64,000 nt of DNA from Chryseosolibacter sp049791675 (GTDB lineage Bacteria > Bacteroidota > Bacteroidia > Cytophagales > Cyclobacteriaceae): positions 37,436-101,435 of the forward strand of contig JBARAD010000354.1 in NCBI GenBank assembly GCA_049791675.1, given 5' to 3'. This document shows, in pieces, positions 9,002 through 17,164 of this stretch. Positions within the stretch are counted from its first letter, which is position 1. Every line of letters begins with the position of its first letter. Made by a program: the position numbers and the translations under genes. The notes under the pieces were generated by a model that had not been told where the DNA came from, searched no databases, and worked only from the letters and a program-made list of their open reading frames with translations.

Positions 9002-10174
9002 TTGAAGGAATACGTGTTAACAACATACAAGATCAAATCCATTTTTTCAGCCGCGATTGGCGGCGCCTTTGTCTGGTCCTTGTTTTCTTTTTTGCCCGTC
9101 CCTGCCGTAGAAGCTGTTCTTTCGCAGGGCGGCAATGATACTACAACGATCACCCTGAACACAGTTGCCGGGTTACAATTTGATGTGGTGCGGTTTACAG
9201 TGAGCCCAGGCGCGAACATCAAAGTGATTTTGACGAATAAGGATGATATGAGTCACAATCTAGTGTTCACAAAACCCGGAAAGCGCGCTTCTGTCGTGGA
9301 TGCTGCCATGAAGCTGGAAGAAAAGGGCCCTTCCATGGATTACATTCCCGGCTCCCCGGATGTATTGTGGAGTCTGCCCGTACTCTCACCGGGGGAAGTA
9401 AAAATATTAACTTTTACCGCTCCCAAAGCGCCGGGAATATATCCTTATGTCTGTACATTTCCGGGACACGGTTTTTCCATGTATGGCGCCATGTATGTGA
9501 GCGCAGATGGAAAAATGCCCGAGCTCCGGAAGGATCAGCATATTCCGCTTTCGCGCCGCGGGGAAAAGAAAAATGAGGGCCACGCCTCTCATTCGCAGAA
9601 CGCAACACCGGCACATTCCTACGAACTAAAACCTCCTTATCTCTATCGTGCATACATGAAGGATGCAAGTCCCGCTTCCATTGCAGTGCACCTTCCGCAT
9701 GCGCTCTCGTATTGCTGGGATACCGAAGTGTGTGAACTTCGTTATGCATGGGAGGGAGGCTTTGTAGATAACACGGGCTTGTGGAAGGGAAAACCAAATT
9801 CAGAAGCCAGAATTCTCGGGACTGTATTTTATCGCAATGGTGTCAAACAACCACTCCGCGTCGGAAGCTCAGGAAAGCCTTCTGTCGTCGGATACAAAGG
9901 ATACCGCCTTGTGAACCGGTATCCGGAATTTCATTATACACTGGATGGTGTTGATGTGTATGAAGTGATCCATCCGACAGCATCAGGCGACGGTTTGATT
10001 CGCACCTTCAACGTAACTGAAGGAAAAACAGATCTTTGGTTCCATATTGATGCGCGGGACGGTATGAAATACGAATCCTCCGCGGGTAAGTGGCAAGGTA
10101 ACACGCTGCGGATACCTGCGGCAGACAGAAAGAAGTTCACAATCGTCATGACGAAAAAGGAGGAAAAGAAATAA
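9002..10174 (+). CDS. Azurin-like cupredoxin fused to an unnamed C-terminal domain
   Basis: A 390-residue envelope protein. After a hydrophobic N-terminus (about 11-38) comes a cupredoxin domain (about 45-168) with type 1 copper ligands: His85 in DDMSHNLV and Cys151, His156, Met160 in CTFPGHGFSM, which copies the azurin spacing C-x4-H-x3-M. It should shuttle electrons in the periplasm. Residues about 205-388 form a second domain that I cannot name; it is recognisably similar to the C-terminal domain of the DUF1080 protein at 51312 (aromatic-Gly-x-Phe-Asp core, F/HYxLxGVxV segment). In both places a sugar-dehydrogenase-like propeller follows, here overlapping by one base (TAATG). The start is TTG at 9002, or GTG at 9014; there is no ATG in a sensible place. 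Confidence 0.85.
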   Translation: MKEYVLTTYKIKSIFSAAIGGAFVWSLFSFLPVPAVEAVLSQGGNDTTTITLNTVAGLQFDVVRFTVSPGANIKVILTNKDDMSHNLVFTKPGKRASVVDAAMKLEEKGPSMDYIPGSPDVLWSLPVLSPGEVKILTFTAPKAPGIYPYVCTFPGHGFSMYGAMYVSADGKMPELRKDQHIPLSRRGEKKNEGHASHSQNATPAHSYELKPPYLYRAYMKDASPASIAVHLPHALSYCWDTEVCELRYAWEGGFVDNTGLWKGKPNSEARILGTVFYRNGVKQPLRVGSSGKPSVVGYKGYRLVNRYPEFHYTLDGVDVYEVIHPTASGDGLIRTFNVTEGKTDLWFHIDARDGMKYESSAGKWQGNTLRIPAADRKKFTIVMTKKEEKK

Positions 10175-11730
10175 TGAAGTTGACTATCGGATTCAACGCT
10201 GGAACAATATTGATGCTGGTCATTTCCGTTGCCATTTTTTCGTGCGATCATTCCGGCAGCGAATCCCGGGGTTCCGGCGAAGCCTACCGCATTGAAACAA
10301 TTGAAATGCCTGAAGGTCTGAACGGCGAAGTGGGAGGGATCGGTTTCCTTCCGGACGGCCGACTCATTGCGTGTTTTCACCGCGGCGAAGTGATGATTTA
10401 CAACACAGCATCAAAAGAATGGAAGTTGTTCGCTGAGGGCCTGCACGACCCGCTCGGCCTGCTCGTTGTGAGCAACACCGAAATTCTGGTGATGCAGCAA
10501 CCCGAGCTGACGAGAATTAAAGACACCGATGGTGATGGCCTGGCCGATGTGTACGAAAACGTTACGGATGATTTCGGGATATCGGGAAATTATCATGAAT
10601 TTAATTATGGACCTGTTAAGGATAAAGACGGGAATCTGTTCGTTGCTTTCAATACGGGATCATCGGGCGACGGGATCCGCGATCAGGTTCGGGGCAACCT
10701 GAATGTGATGGGCCGGGACGGCGAGACCGGAAAAAAGCAAATGTATTCTGTGGTACCCTATCGTGGATGGGTAATGAAGATCTCGCCTGATGGTAAATTG
10801 ACTCCATACGCTTCGGGACTTCGGTCGCCGAACGGGATGGGATTTGACACCGCCGGAAATCTGTTCGTCGCTGATAATCAGGGCGACTGGGTTGCGACAA
10901 GCACCTTGTATCACATACAGGAGGGAAATTTTTACGGACATCCCGCGAGCCTTGTATGGAAAGATGGCTGGGATAAGGGCAACCCGTTTCTGATGCCAGT
11001 TCCTGAACTCGACGCAATGCGTACGAAAGCGGCAGTGCTCTTTCCGCAGGGTATCATGGCAAATTCGCCCGCACAGATCCTCTGCGATACTACCGGAGGC
11101 AGATTCGGCCCGTTTGAAGGACAACTACTCGTGGGCGAAATGAACCACGAACGCATTGTCAGGGTCATGCTTGAAACAGTAGGCGGTACGTTGCAAGGCG
11201 CCTGCGTTCCCTTTATCGATGGCAGGGGTCTCCGGATGGGCAATAACCGCATGGCTTTCGGCCCGGATGGAAGTCTTTGGGTAGGCCAAACGGATCACGG
11301 ATGGGCTGGGGCCGAAGGTATTCAGCACATTGTTTACACAGGCGAGCTGCCCATGGACATCCAGAACATGAACCTTACGGAGACAGGCTTTGATCTGACC
11401 TTTACGCAACCGGTAGACCCGGAAGCAGCGAAGCATACCGACAATTACCAATTCCGTCATTACCGTTACGACTATTACAAGAAGGATGAATCAGAACCTG
11501 TCGATAAGGCGATTCAGTTGGATGTGAAGGATGTGAAGGTGACGGAAATCGCGATCTCCGCTGACGGTAAAAAAGTATCGCTATCGCTCGATGTCATGAA
11601 ACCGGGAATGATCTATGAGTTGAAGTTGAACAATTTCAGAAGTGAGACGGGAAGAGCGCTGGACAATGCATTGATCTGTTACACGGTCAATCAATTGAAA
11701 ACCACCGTATCCGCAGTGTCGGCTGAATAA
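10174..11730 (+). CDS. Glucose/sorbosone-dehydrogenase-like beta-propeller lipoprotein
   Basis: A 518-residue lipoprotein (signal peptide with Cys24 in AIFSC). The main body is a beta-propeller of the PQQ-dependent glucose/sorbosone dehydrogenase class: repeats such as GGIGFLPDGRLIAC, GLRSPNGMGFDTAGNLFVADNQGDW and NNRMAFGPDGSLWVGQTDHGW, plus a calcium-binding-like DTDGDGLADVYEN. The last 120 residues form an Ig/fibronectin-like domain (TETGFDLTFTQPVDPEAA). The homologue at 52721 has the same layout plus a cytochrome c domain; this one lacks any CxxCH. The upstream cupredoxin fusion, overlapping by one base and with AGGAGG before the start, is the obvious electron partner. PQQ use and sugar substrate are inferred from the family, not shown. 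Confidence 0.85.
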   Translation: MKLTIGFNAGTILMLVISVAIFSCDHSGSESRGSGEAYRIETIEMPEGLNGEVGGIGFLPDGRLIACFHRGEVMIYNTASKEWKLFAEGLHDPLGLLVVSNTEILVMQQPELTRIKDTDGDGLADVYENVTDDFGISGNYHEFNYGPVKDKDGNLFVAFNTGSSGDGIRDQVRGNLNVMGRDGETGKKQMYSVVPYRGWVMKISPDGKLTPYASGLRSPNGMGFDTAGNLFVADNQGDWVATSTLYHIQEGNFYGHPASLVWKDGWDKGNPFLMPVPELDAMRTKAAVLFPQGIMANSPAQILCDTTGGRFGPFEGQLLVGEMNHERIVRVMLETVGGTLQGACVPFIDGRGLRMGNNRMAFGPDGSLWVGQTDHGWAGAEGIQHIVYTGELPMDIQNMNLTETGFDLTFTQPVDPEAAKHTDNYQFRHYRYDYYKKDESEPVDKAIQLDVKDVKVTEIAISADGKKVSLSLDVMKPGMIYELKLNNFRSETGRALDNALICYTVNQLKTTVSAVSAE

Positions 11731-11770
11731 TTTTCTCTGGTATTTTTCCGATCATCGTGACGGATAGCAG

Positions 11771-11789
11771 GTCAAGTTCATGGCTTGAC
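11771..11789. terminator. Weak hairpin after the cupredoxin/propeller operon
   Basis: A 6-bp inverted repeat (gtcaag / cttgac, 7-nt loop) 40 bases after the propeller stop is followed at a short distance by an A-rich, not T-rich, stretch. It could be a weak or reverse-strand terminator. The rest of 11731-12006 has no gene that I can support. Confidence 0.3.
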
Positions 11790-11924
11790 CGGGAACGAAA
11801 AAAAGCATGGTGCTGCGAGACATGTTGTCAGGTAGCGGGGGTGTTGAAATCATTGACCATTTGGCCCCGAAAGCAACGGATTGAATGAATTTAGACTTTC
11901 GTTTTGATTTTTTTCCACTACATT

Positions 11925-11936
11925 GGGTACGTACCC
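11925..11936. promoter_or_regulatory. 12-bp perfect palindrome, possible operator
   Basis: gggtacgtaccc is a perfect palindrome 70 bases upstream of the amidohydrolase start at 12007, in the only non-coding stretch of this part. It could be an operator; no regulator is encoded nearby and no second copy was noticed. Confidence 0.25.
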
Positions 11937-12006
11937 GGAAAAAGTGCGCGCGTTGGGCAGCGCACCGGCGGATTCATGATTGCAACAATCTGTAAGTGAC
12001 TAAATT

Positions 12007-12966
12007 ATGGCGATGGAAGAACAGACAAGGCGTGCGTTTCTCAAGAATACGGTTTCAGGAATGGTGACTGCAGGGCTCGCCCTGGGTGCGGTGGATCTGC
12101 TGGCAGCGCCTGCCGCCGAGCCGATCATTGATATACATCAGCACACTGACTATCACGGAAGGACGGCGGGGGCATTGCTTGCGCACCAACGGGCGATGGG
12201 TATCACGAAGACGATCCTGCTTCCTGCGGGACGGCCAGTGAATACGGCCTCAACGCATGGTGGGGTTTCAAATGGCCTTCAGGCAAAAGCTACGGGAAAT
12301 GAAGTCTGTTACCGGTTTGCCCAGCAATATCCGCGCGAATTTCTCTTCGCTGCAAATGAAGTTTCGGATCTGGATGACGCCACACGGGAGATTGAAAAAT
12401 ATTTGAAGCTGGGTGCCAAACTCATTGGCGAATCGAAGTTCGGAGTCGAATGTGATTCTCCGGAAATGCAAAAGATCTATCAGCTTGCCCAAGCCTACGA
12501 CGTGCCCATACTCATGCACTGGCAACATAATATGTACAATTATGGTTTTGACCGTTTTTACAAGATGCTCGAAAAGTATCCAAAAGTGAATTTTATCGGT
12601 CATGCGCAAACATGGTGGGCAAACATTGATAAAGATCACCCTGATCAAAAGATCTTGTATCCCAAATCCGGGGTTACCCCCGGAGGGTTGACAGACCGGT
12701 ACCTCAGTGATTATCCGAACATGTATGGTGATCTTTCAGCGGGGTCGGGTCTCAACGCTTTGTTAAGGGATGAGGCACATACCCGTGCGTTTTTTGAAAG
12801 GCATCAGGACAAGCTTCTTTATGGAAGTGACTGTGCTGATGCTGAAGGCGCCGGAGATGGTTGCGACGGTGCGAAGATCATTGCCGCCGTGCGGAAGTTG
12901 TCTCCGGATAAAAAGATTGAACGAAAGCTGTTGTATAAGAATGCGAAAAAACTATTCCGCATTTGA
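12007..12966 (+). CDS. Tat-exported amidohydrolase-2 family metal hydrolase
   Basis: A 319-residue TIM-barrel hydrolase with a twin-arginine leader (QTRRAFLKNTVSG..., residues 6-34). Unlike the degenerate members upstream, its metal site looks complete: DIHQHTDYHG on the first strand (HxH), ILMHWQH, FIGHAQTWW and the terminal YGSDCADAEGAG. It should be an active periplasmic hydrolase. It is more distant from types A and B and may represent a separate function. Start at the first ATG of MAMEEQTRRAF; the second Met is equally possible. A frame-shifted remnant of a DegT-family C-terminus begins immediately after its stop, suggesting that a DegT gene once followed it as in the array at 3949-8953. 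Confidence 0.9.
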   Translation: MAMEEQTRRAFLKNTVSGMVTAGLALGAVDLLAAPAAEPIIDIHQHTDYHGRTAGALLAHQRAMGITKTILLPAGRPVNTASTHGGVSNGLQAKATGNEVCYRFAQQYPREFLFAANEVSDLDDATREIEKYLKLGAKLIGESKFGVECDSPEMQKIYQLAQAYDVPILMHWQHNMYNYGFDRFYKMLEKYPKVNFIGHAQTWWANIDKDHPDQKILYPKSGVTPGGLTDRYLSDYPNMYGDLSAGSGLNALLRDEAHTRAFFERHQDKLLYGSDCADAEGAGDGCDGAKIIAAVRKLSPDKKIERKLLYKNAKKLFRI

Positions 12967-13072
12967 TCACGCGTTGGTGGGTACCACGCCCGGCATGGAA
13001 GACATCGTCGGAGCGATTGAAAAGATCCTGACGAACGCAGGAAAAACTAAACAAGATGCCGGAATAGCATGA
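12967..13072 (+). pseudogene. Remnant C-terminus of a DegT-family PLP enzyme
   Basis: Directly after the amidohydrolase stop, in another frame, the sequence reads ALVGTTPGMEDIVGAIEKI and ends with a TGA at 13070-13072. This matches the C-terminal helix of the two DegT proteins in this window: LLGTKEEMDNIIDGIMKVY (end of the gene at 5686) and LLLGTRTQMEQVAEAIRKI (end of the gene at 44581). About 33 codons remain; no start, PLP-binding part or lysine is left. I infer a deleted DegT gene whose tail was left behind. A chance resemblance is possible given the short length, but the L(V/L)GT-x3-M spacing and the position at the very end of an open frame argue against it. Confidence 0.55.
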
Positions 13073-13146
13073 TTTTCTGTTCGCGTGTGCTGCCATTCAG
13101 AAATGATGATCACTAACGCGAAAAGAATGAATAGAATGAAACGCTC

Positions 13147-14469
13147 ATGAATCAATCTGATTTTTCACTTACGGAAGTTCCTGGCATAGGGCGTGAACAT
13201 GGCCTGATCGCAAAGCCCTACTTTTCGGGTTTCGGTCTGGCGCATGACACCTATAATGCGCTGTCCGCCGCGAGTGATGGAAAAATTTACTACGTATTAT
13301 CATCTGCATCGATCGATACCGGCGGCCAATTTTATTGTTATGACCCCGGTGACGACAACGTTGCTTTCCTGGGAGACTTGACCGAATTGTGTGGAGAAAA
13401 AGGGGAGAAGGCCATCCCGCAAGGTAAGAGCCATGTGGAGTTCTACGAACGGGATGGTAAACTGTTTTTCGCCACGCACGTCGGAGTCTATGAAATGATT
13501 GAGGGGATGGAAAGAATGCCGGTGAATCCTCCGCAAGGATACAAGCATTACAAAGGAGGACATATTCTTTCCTATGACCTGAAGACCGGCACCTGTCATG
13601 ATCTGGCCGTTGTGCCGGATGGAGAGGGTATACTTACCATGGCGATGGATACGCAGCGTGGTCACATCTTCTGCATCACGTGGCCTTCCGGATTCTTCTT
13701 TCACTATGATCCCGATCAGAACAAACTCACCAACCTCGGCCCGGTTTCGGCGAAAGGAGAGGCGGGAACACCCGGGAATGATTTCAGGGTTTTATGCAGG
13801 TCCATGTTCATTGATCCGAAAGATGGTGCGGTCTACTTCTCTGATTCGGAGGGTAATATATTCAGTTATAAGACCGGGTCTGCAGCGATCAGAAGCGTGG
13901 AAGGCGTTGACCTGAGACTTGACTATTTTGGCCAGTATGATCCGGCCTATCCCGGTAATATGGGATACAACTGGAGGAAGATCTTCTGGCATCCAACGGA
14001 GGAAGTTGCCTATGGCGTACATGGCAATTCCGGATACCTGTTCCGGTTCGACCCCCGACGCAGGAAAATTGAGATCATTGACAGGATCACATCGCTTCCA
14101 TCCAAGCGCAGCGGCATGTTTGACCAATTCAGTTATGGTTATCTCGGATTTCAGCTGGGGCCGGATCAGCAGACGATCTATTATCTCACCGGGGGGCCTG
14201 TCTATGTTGACGGACAGAGAATCGAGGGTCAGAAAAAAATCGCGAAGGGTGGAGCACGCGGACTGGAAAACCTGCATTTGATAACCTTTCATCTCCCTAC
14301 CGGAGAATATAAAGATCATGGGCCCGTATTTTACAGCGACGGATCAAGACCGACATACGTCAATACAATCGCTATTGACGACGACGGACACGTTTACATG
14401 CTCGCGCGATATGAATACAATGGAAAAGTCCTCCAGGATCTTGTGAAAATTTTAAATAATGTTAAGTAA
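13147..14469 (+). CDS. Leaderless beta-propeller-like protein of unknown function
   Basis: A 440-residue protein that I do not recognise by name. It has repeated blades of the kind DGKIYYVLSS, GHILSYDLKTG, GHIFCITWPSGFFFHYDPDQNKLTNLG, GAVYFSDSEGNIFSYKTG, NSGYLFRFDPRRRKIEIID and GHVYMLARYEYNGK, so a six- or seven-bladed propeller resembling SMP-30/gluconolactonase or NHL-type folds is likely. No signal peptide, lipobox or transmembrane segment is seen at the given start, unlike nearly all neighbours, so it appears cytoplasmic. It sits 14 bases before the propeller lipoprotein at 14484 and is probably in the same transcript. Possible roles are lactone hydrolysis or ligand binding; neither is supported by a motif. 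Confidence 0.75.
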   Translation: MNQSDFSLTEVPGIGREHGLIAKPYFSGFGLAHDTYNALSAASDGKIYYVLSSASIDTGGQFYCYDPGDDNVAFLGDLTELCGEKGEKAIPQGKSHVEFYERDGKLFFATHVGVYEMIEGMERMPVNPPQGYKHYKGGHILSYDLKTGTCHDLAVVPDGEGILTMAMDTQRGHIFCITWPSGFFFHYDPDQNKLTNLGPVSAKGEAGTPGNDFRVLCRSMFIDPKDGAVYFSDSEGNIFSYKTGSAAIRSVEGVDLRLDYFGQYDPAYPGNMGYNWRKIFWHPTEEVAYGVHGNSGYLFRFDPRRRKIEIIDRITSLPSKRSGMFDQFSYGYLGFQLGPDQQTIYYLTGGPVYVDGQRIEGQKKIAKGGARGLENLHLITFHLPTGEYKDHGPVFYSDGSRPTYVNTIAIDDDGHVYMLARYEYNGKVLQDLVKILNNVK

Positions 14470-14483
14470 ACTGAAACCCTAGC

Positions 14484-16613
14484 ATGAATCATTTTTTTAA
14501 AGTCCTGCTTTTATTCTTACTCCTGACGGGAATATCCTGCAAAGAACAGCGATATCCAGATGCCCTTACTCCGGAAAAAGCGCTTGAAAGTTTCCAGCTG
14601 CGCGATGGTTTTAAAATTGAATTATTTGCGTCCGAGCCACAGGTAATGGATCCTGTTGAGATGGTCTTCGACGAGCAGGGAAATGCTTTTGTAACGGAAA
14701 TGCCTGACTATCCATTCATGCCTGAGGGCGGCAGAGGTTTGGGAAGAGTGCGACTGTTACAAGATACCGATGGCGACGGCAAGATCGACAAGTCAGTCAT
14801 CTTTGCTGACTCCATCCTGGAAGTCACCAGTATGCTGCCATGGAAAGGCGGTCTCATTGTGACGGCCGCACCACACATCATGTATCTGAAAGATACCGAT
14901 GGGGATTTGCGTGCGGATGAGAAGGAAATTCTCTTCACCGGATTCTTTGAGAACAATTCCGAAGCGCAGATCACCAGCCTCCGGTTTGGTGTGGACAACT
15001 GGATCTACGCCGCGAACAACGGTCAGGCTGGTACTGTTAAATTTACCAGAAGGCCGGACGCAGCGCCACTGTCAATGAGCGGATCAGATTTCCGGTTCCG
15101 TCTTGACCGCAATGAATTTGAGCGCGAAAGCGGGGGAGCCCAGTTCGGGTTGACAATGGATGACTGGGGACACCGGTTCATTACCCAGAATACGCTCCAT
15201 ATCCGGCAGGTAGTCATTCCCGGCAGGTATCTGTACCGTCATCCCCACCTGTCCTTAACCAATGCCATGGTAAATGTTTCAGACCACGAACTTGAAATGT
15301 TTCAGCAAACACCGCCGCCTTACTGGCGCGCTGAGCGCACGCGGCGGCGCAATGAACAATACAAAGAGCAAAACCTTGACAGGGTCGAATATGCGGAGGA
15401 TAAATTCACCGGATGTTCCGGCGGCACGGTCTATGACGGAGACGCTTTCCCTTCCGGATTTTATGGTAACGTATTCACCGGCGAAGTAGCCGGCAACCTC
15501 GTTCACCGGGATGTGCTTGTTCCGTCGGAAGACAGGCCCGTGATGGTTGCAAGCAGGGCGGAAGGTGAGAAAGACAGGGAATTCCTGTCCACAAAAGACT
15601 CCTGGTTTCGTCCCTCAGGCTTCGCGGTGGGCCCCGATGGCGCACTCTACGTGGTTGATATGTACCGTCAACACATTGAGACGCCAATCTCGATCCCTCA
15701 GGATCTTCAGGAAGATATGGACTTCATGGCCGGAAGCGATATGGGTAGAATCTACAGGATCGTGCCGGCGGATGCTCCTGCGGCAAAGAAGGCTGTACCG
15801 AACCTTCGGGAAATGTCCTCCGCTGAGCTGGTAAATCTGCTGACGCATGCCAACAGATGGTGGCGTCTCCAAGCCCAGAGAATGTTGCTGGAACGTCAGG
15901 ATAATTCAGTTGTTCCTGCCGCCAAAGAGATGTTTTCTACGCATGAAGATGCGCGGGTGAGGCTTCATGCGCTGTACGTGCTCGAAGGTTTGAATGCCCT
16001 CGATGCCTCGCTGGTGGAAAAGGCAATGTCCGATGCTCATCCCGGTGTAAGAAAGCATGGATTGGTCCTTTCCGAAAGATATTCCGGGTTGTTGCCGAAG
16101 GTTCTCAGCATGATGGAGGATTCATCCGTCCACGTCGTGCTCCAGGCAACGCTCAGCAGCGGCGCATCGACCGATCAGAAAACCATCGAGGCGCTTGCCA
16201 GGATATTGGCGCGCCATGGTAATGAACCTTTGTTCCGCACCGCGGCATTGAGTTCGCAAGCTGGCCCCACGGTTGTCCTCCTCGAGCAGCTTATCGGCAA
16301 GCATGCTTTCTTTCAGCAAGCCGAACCCTGGAAAGAAGCTTTTCTTTCCGAGCTATCTTATTCCATCGGTTCTGCCAATGACCAGAAACAAATCAATGCG
16401 CTGCTGAAAATTCTGAGCGGAGCCTCCATGGAAAAAGAATCGGCCTGGCAGGTTGCGGGCGTCAATGGCCTGAAGAAAGGCCTGCAAAAATCATTGGCCA
16501 ATGATGCCGACGGAAAAAAAACACTGGAAAGTATTCAGACAAGCAATGCCGGTGAGGTGAAGGACGCGCTGCAAAGACTAAAAACATTAAATGAGAAGAG
16601 AAGTAGTATATAG
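14484..16613 (+). CDS. Propeller dehydrogenase-like lipoprotein with HEAT-like repeats
   Basis: A 709-residue lipoprotein (Cys19 in LLTGISC). Residues about 35-430 match the putative membrane-bound dehydrogenase domain known from Planctomycetes/Verrucomicrobia (FQLRDGFKIELFASEPQVMDP-like opening, two DTDGD calcium-type loops, GPDGALYVVDMYRQHIE). Residues about 445-700 are helical HEAT-like repeats (HANRWWRLQAQRMLLE, HEDARVRLHALYVLEG, HPGVRKHGLVLSER). In many relatives a cytochrome c domain with CxxCH closes the protein; here none is present. The next gene, two bases away, encodes a HiPIP and could serve as the missing electron acceptor. Substrate is unknown; sugar or alcohol oxidation is a family-based guess. 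Confidence 0.85.
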   Translation: MNHFFKVLLLFLLLTGISCKEQRYPDALTPEKALESFQLRDGFKIELFASEPQVMDPVEMVFDEQGNAFVTEMPDYPFMPEGGRGLGRVRLLQDTDGDGKIDKSVIFADSILEVTSMLPWKGGLIVTAAPHIMYLKDTDGDLRADEKEILFTGFFENNSEAQITSLRFGVDNWIYAANNGQAGTVKFTRRPDAAPLSMSGSDFRFRLDRNEFERESGGAQFGLTMDDWGHRFITQNTLHIRQVVIPGRYLYRHPHLSLTNAMVNVSDHELEMFQQTPPPYWRAERTRRRNEQYKEQNLDRVEYAEDKFTGCSGGTVYDGDAFPSGFYGNVFTGEVAGNLVHRDVLVPSEDRPVMVASRAEGEKDREFLSTKDSWFRPSGFAVGPDGALYVVDMYRQHIETPISIPQDLQEDMDFMAGSDMGRIYRIVPADAPAAKKAVPNLREMSSAELVNLLTHANRWWRLQAQRMLLERQDNSVVPAAKEMFSTHEDARVRLHALYVLEGLNALDASLVEKAMSDAHPGVRKHGLVLSERYSGLLPKVLSMMEDSSVHVVLQATLSSGASTDQKTIEALARILARHGNEPLFRTAALSSQAGPTVVLLEQLIGKHAFFQQAEPWKEAFLSELSYSIGSANDQKQINALLKILSGASMEKESAWQVAGVNGLKKGLQKSLANDADGKKTLESIQTSNAGEVKDALQRLKTLNEKRSSI

Positions 16614-16615
16614 AC

Positions 16616-16987
16616 ATGAAAAATGAAATGAAGGAATCAGTTTCGAGGAGAAAATTTTTTCTGACACTGGCCGGTAGTGCAGGAGCTTTATTTACAGCGG
16701 TTCTTGTCTTCGGAAGATGTGGTCAGCCGAAGGCGGAAGGAAACAGTAATGCTGCACAGGCGTCCCCCGCGGATCCTTGTAGTGACCTGTCAGGTGTTCC
16801 GGAAAATGACATTGAACTTCGCAAGAAATTCGCGTATGTAACGCAGTCACCCATTGCAGACAATCAGTGTAACAATTGTAATCTCTACCTTCCTCCGAAG
16901 GAAGGCAGCGCCTGCGGCGGGTGCATGTTATTCAAAGGTCCGGTGTATCCATCGGCATATTGTACGTATTGGGCGCCTAAGGTTTAG
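16616..16987 (+). CDS. High-potential iron-sulfur protein (HiPIP), Tat-exported
   Basis: A 123-residue periplasmic electron carrier. A twin-arginine leader (SRRKFFLTLAGSAGALF, about 10-34) would export it with its [4Fe-4S] cluster already inserted, as known for HiPIPs. The cluster ligands are visible as Cys85 and Cys88 (QCNNCNLY), Cys103 (CGGCMLFKGPV) and Cys116 (AYCTYWAP), the standard HiPIP pattern including the aromatic residue after the last Cys. It starts two bases after the propeller lipoprotein gene and most likely takes electrons from it. Met1 or Met5 can be the start; both keep the leader. HiPIPs are common in phototrophic proteobacteria and less so in Bacteroidota. Confidence 0.92.
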   Translation: MKNEMKESVSRRKFFLTLAGSAGALFTAVLVFGRCGQPKAEGNSNAAQASPADPCSDLSGVPENDIELRKKFAYVTQSPIADNQCNNCNLYLPPKEGSACGGCMLFKGPVYPSAYCTYWAPKV

Positions 16988-17062
16988 TATGAAGGGAAGG
17001 AATGTACGAGGAACTCTAATTGTTGCCTATGAGAAAATGATCCGGCGTCTCTAAAAAAGAAT

Positions 17063-17086
17063 CGGAAACTGTTGGCGCAGTCTCCG
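17063..17086. terminator. Imperfect hairpin downstream of the HiPIP gene
   Basis: A 9-bp arm pair with one mismatch (cggaaactg / cagtctccg, 6-nt loop) lies between the HiPIP gene and the next SusC gene. Only three T follow it, so it is at best a weak terminator. No clear promoter was found in 16988-17164. Confidence 0.35.
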
Positions 17087-17164
17087 ACCTTTCACCAGGA
17101 TGTTCTCCAGGAGGACACATGGCTTAGTAATAAAATGTAGTCCACTTTATTAACTTTCAAATTT

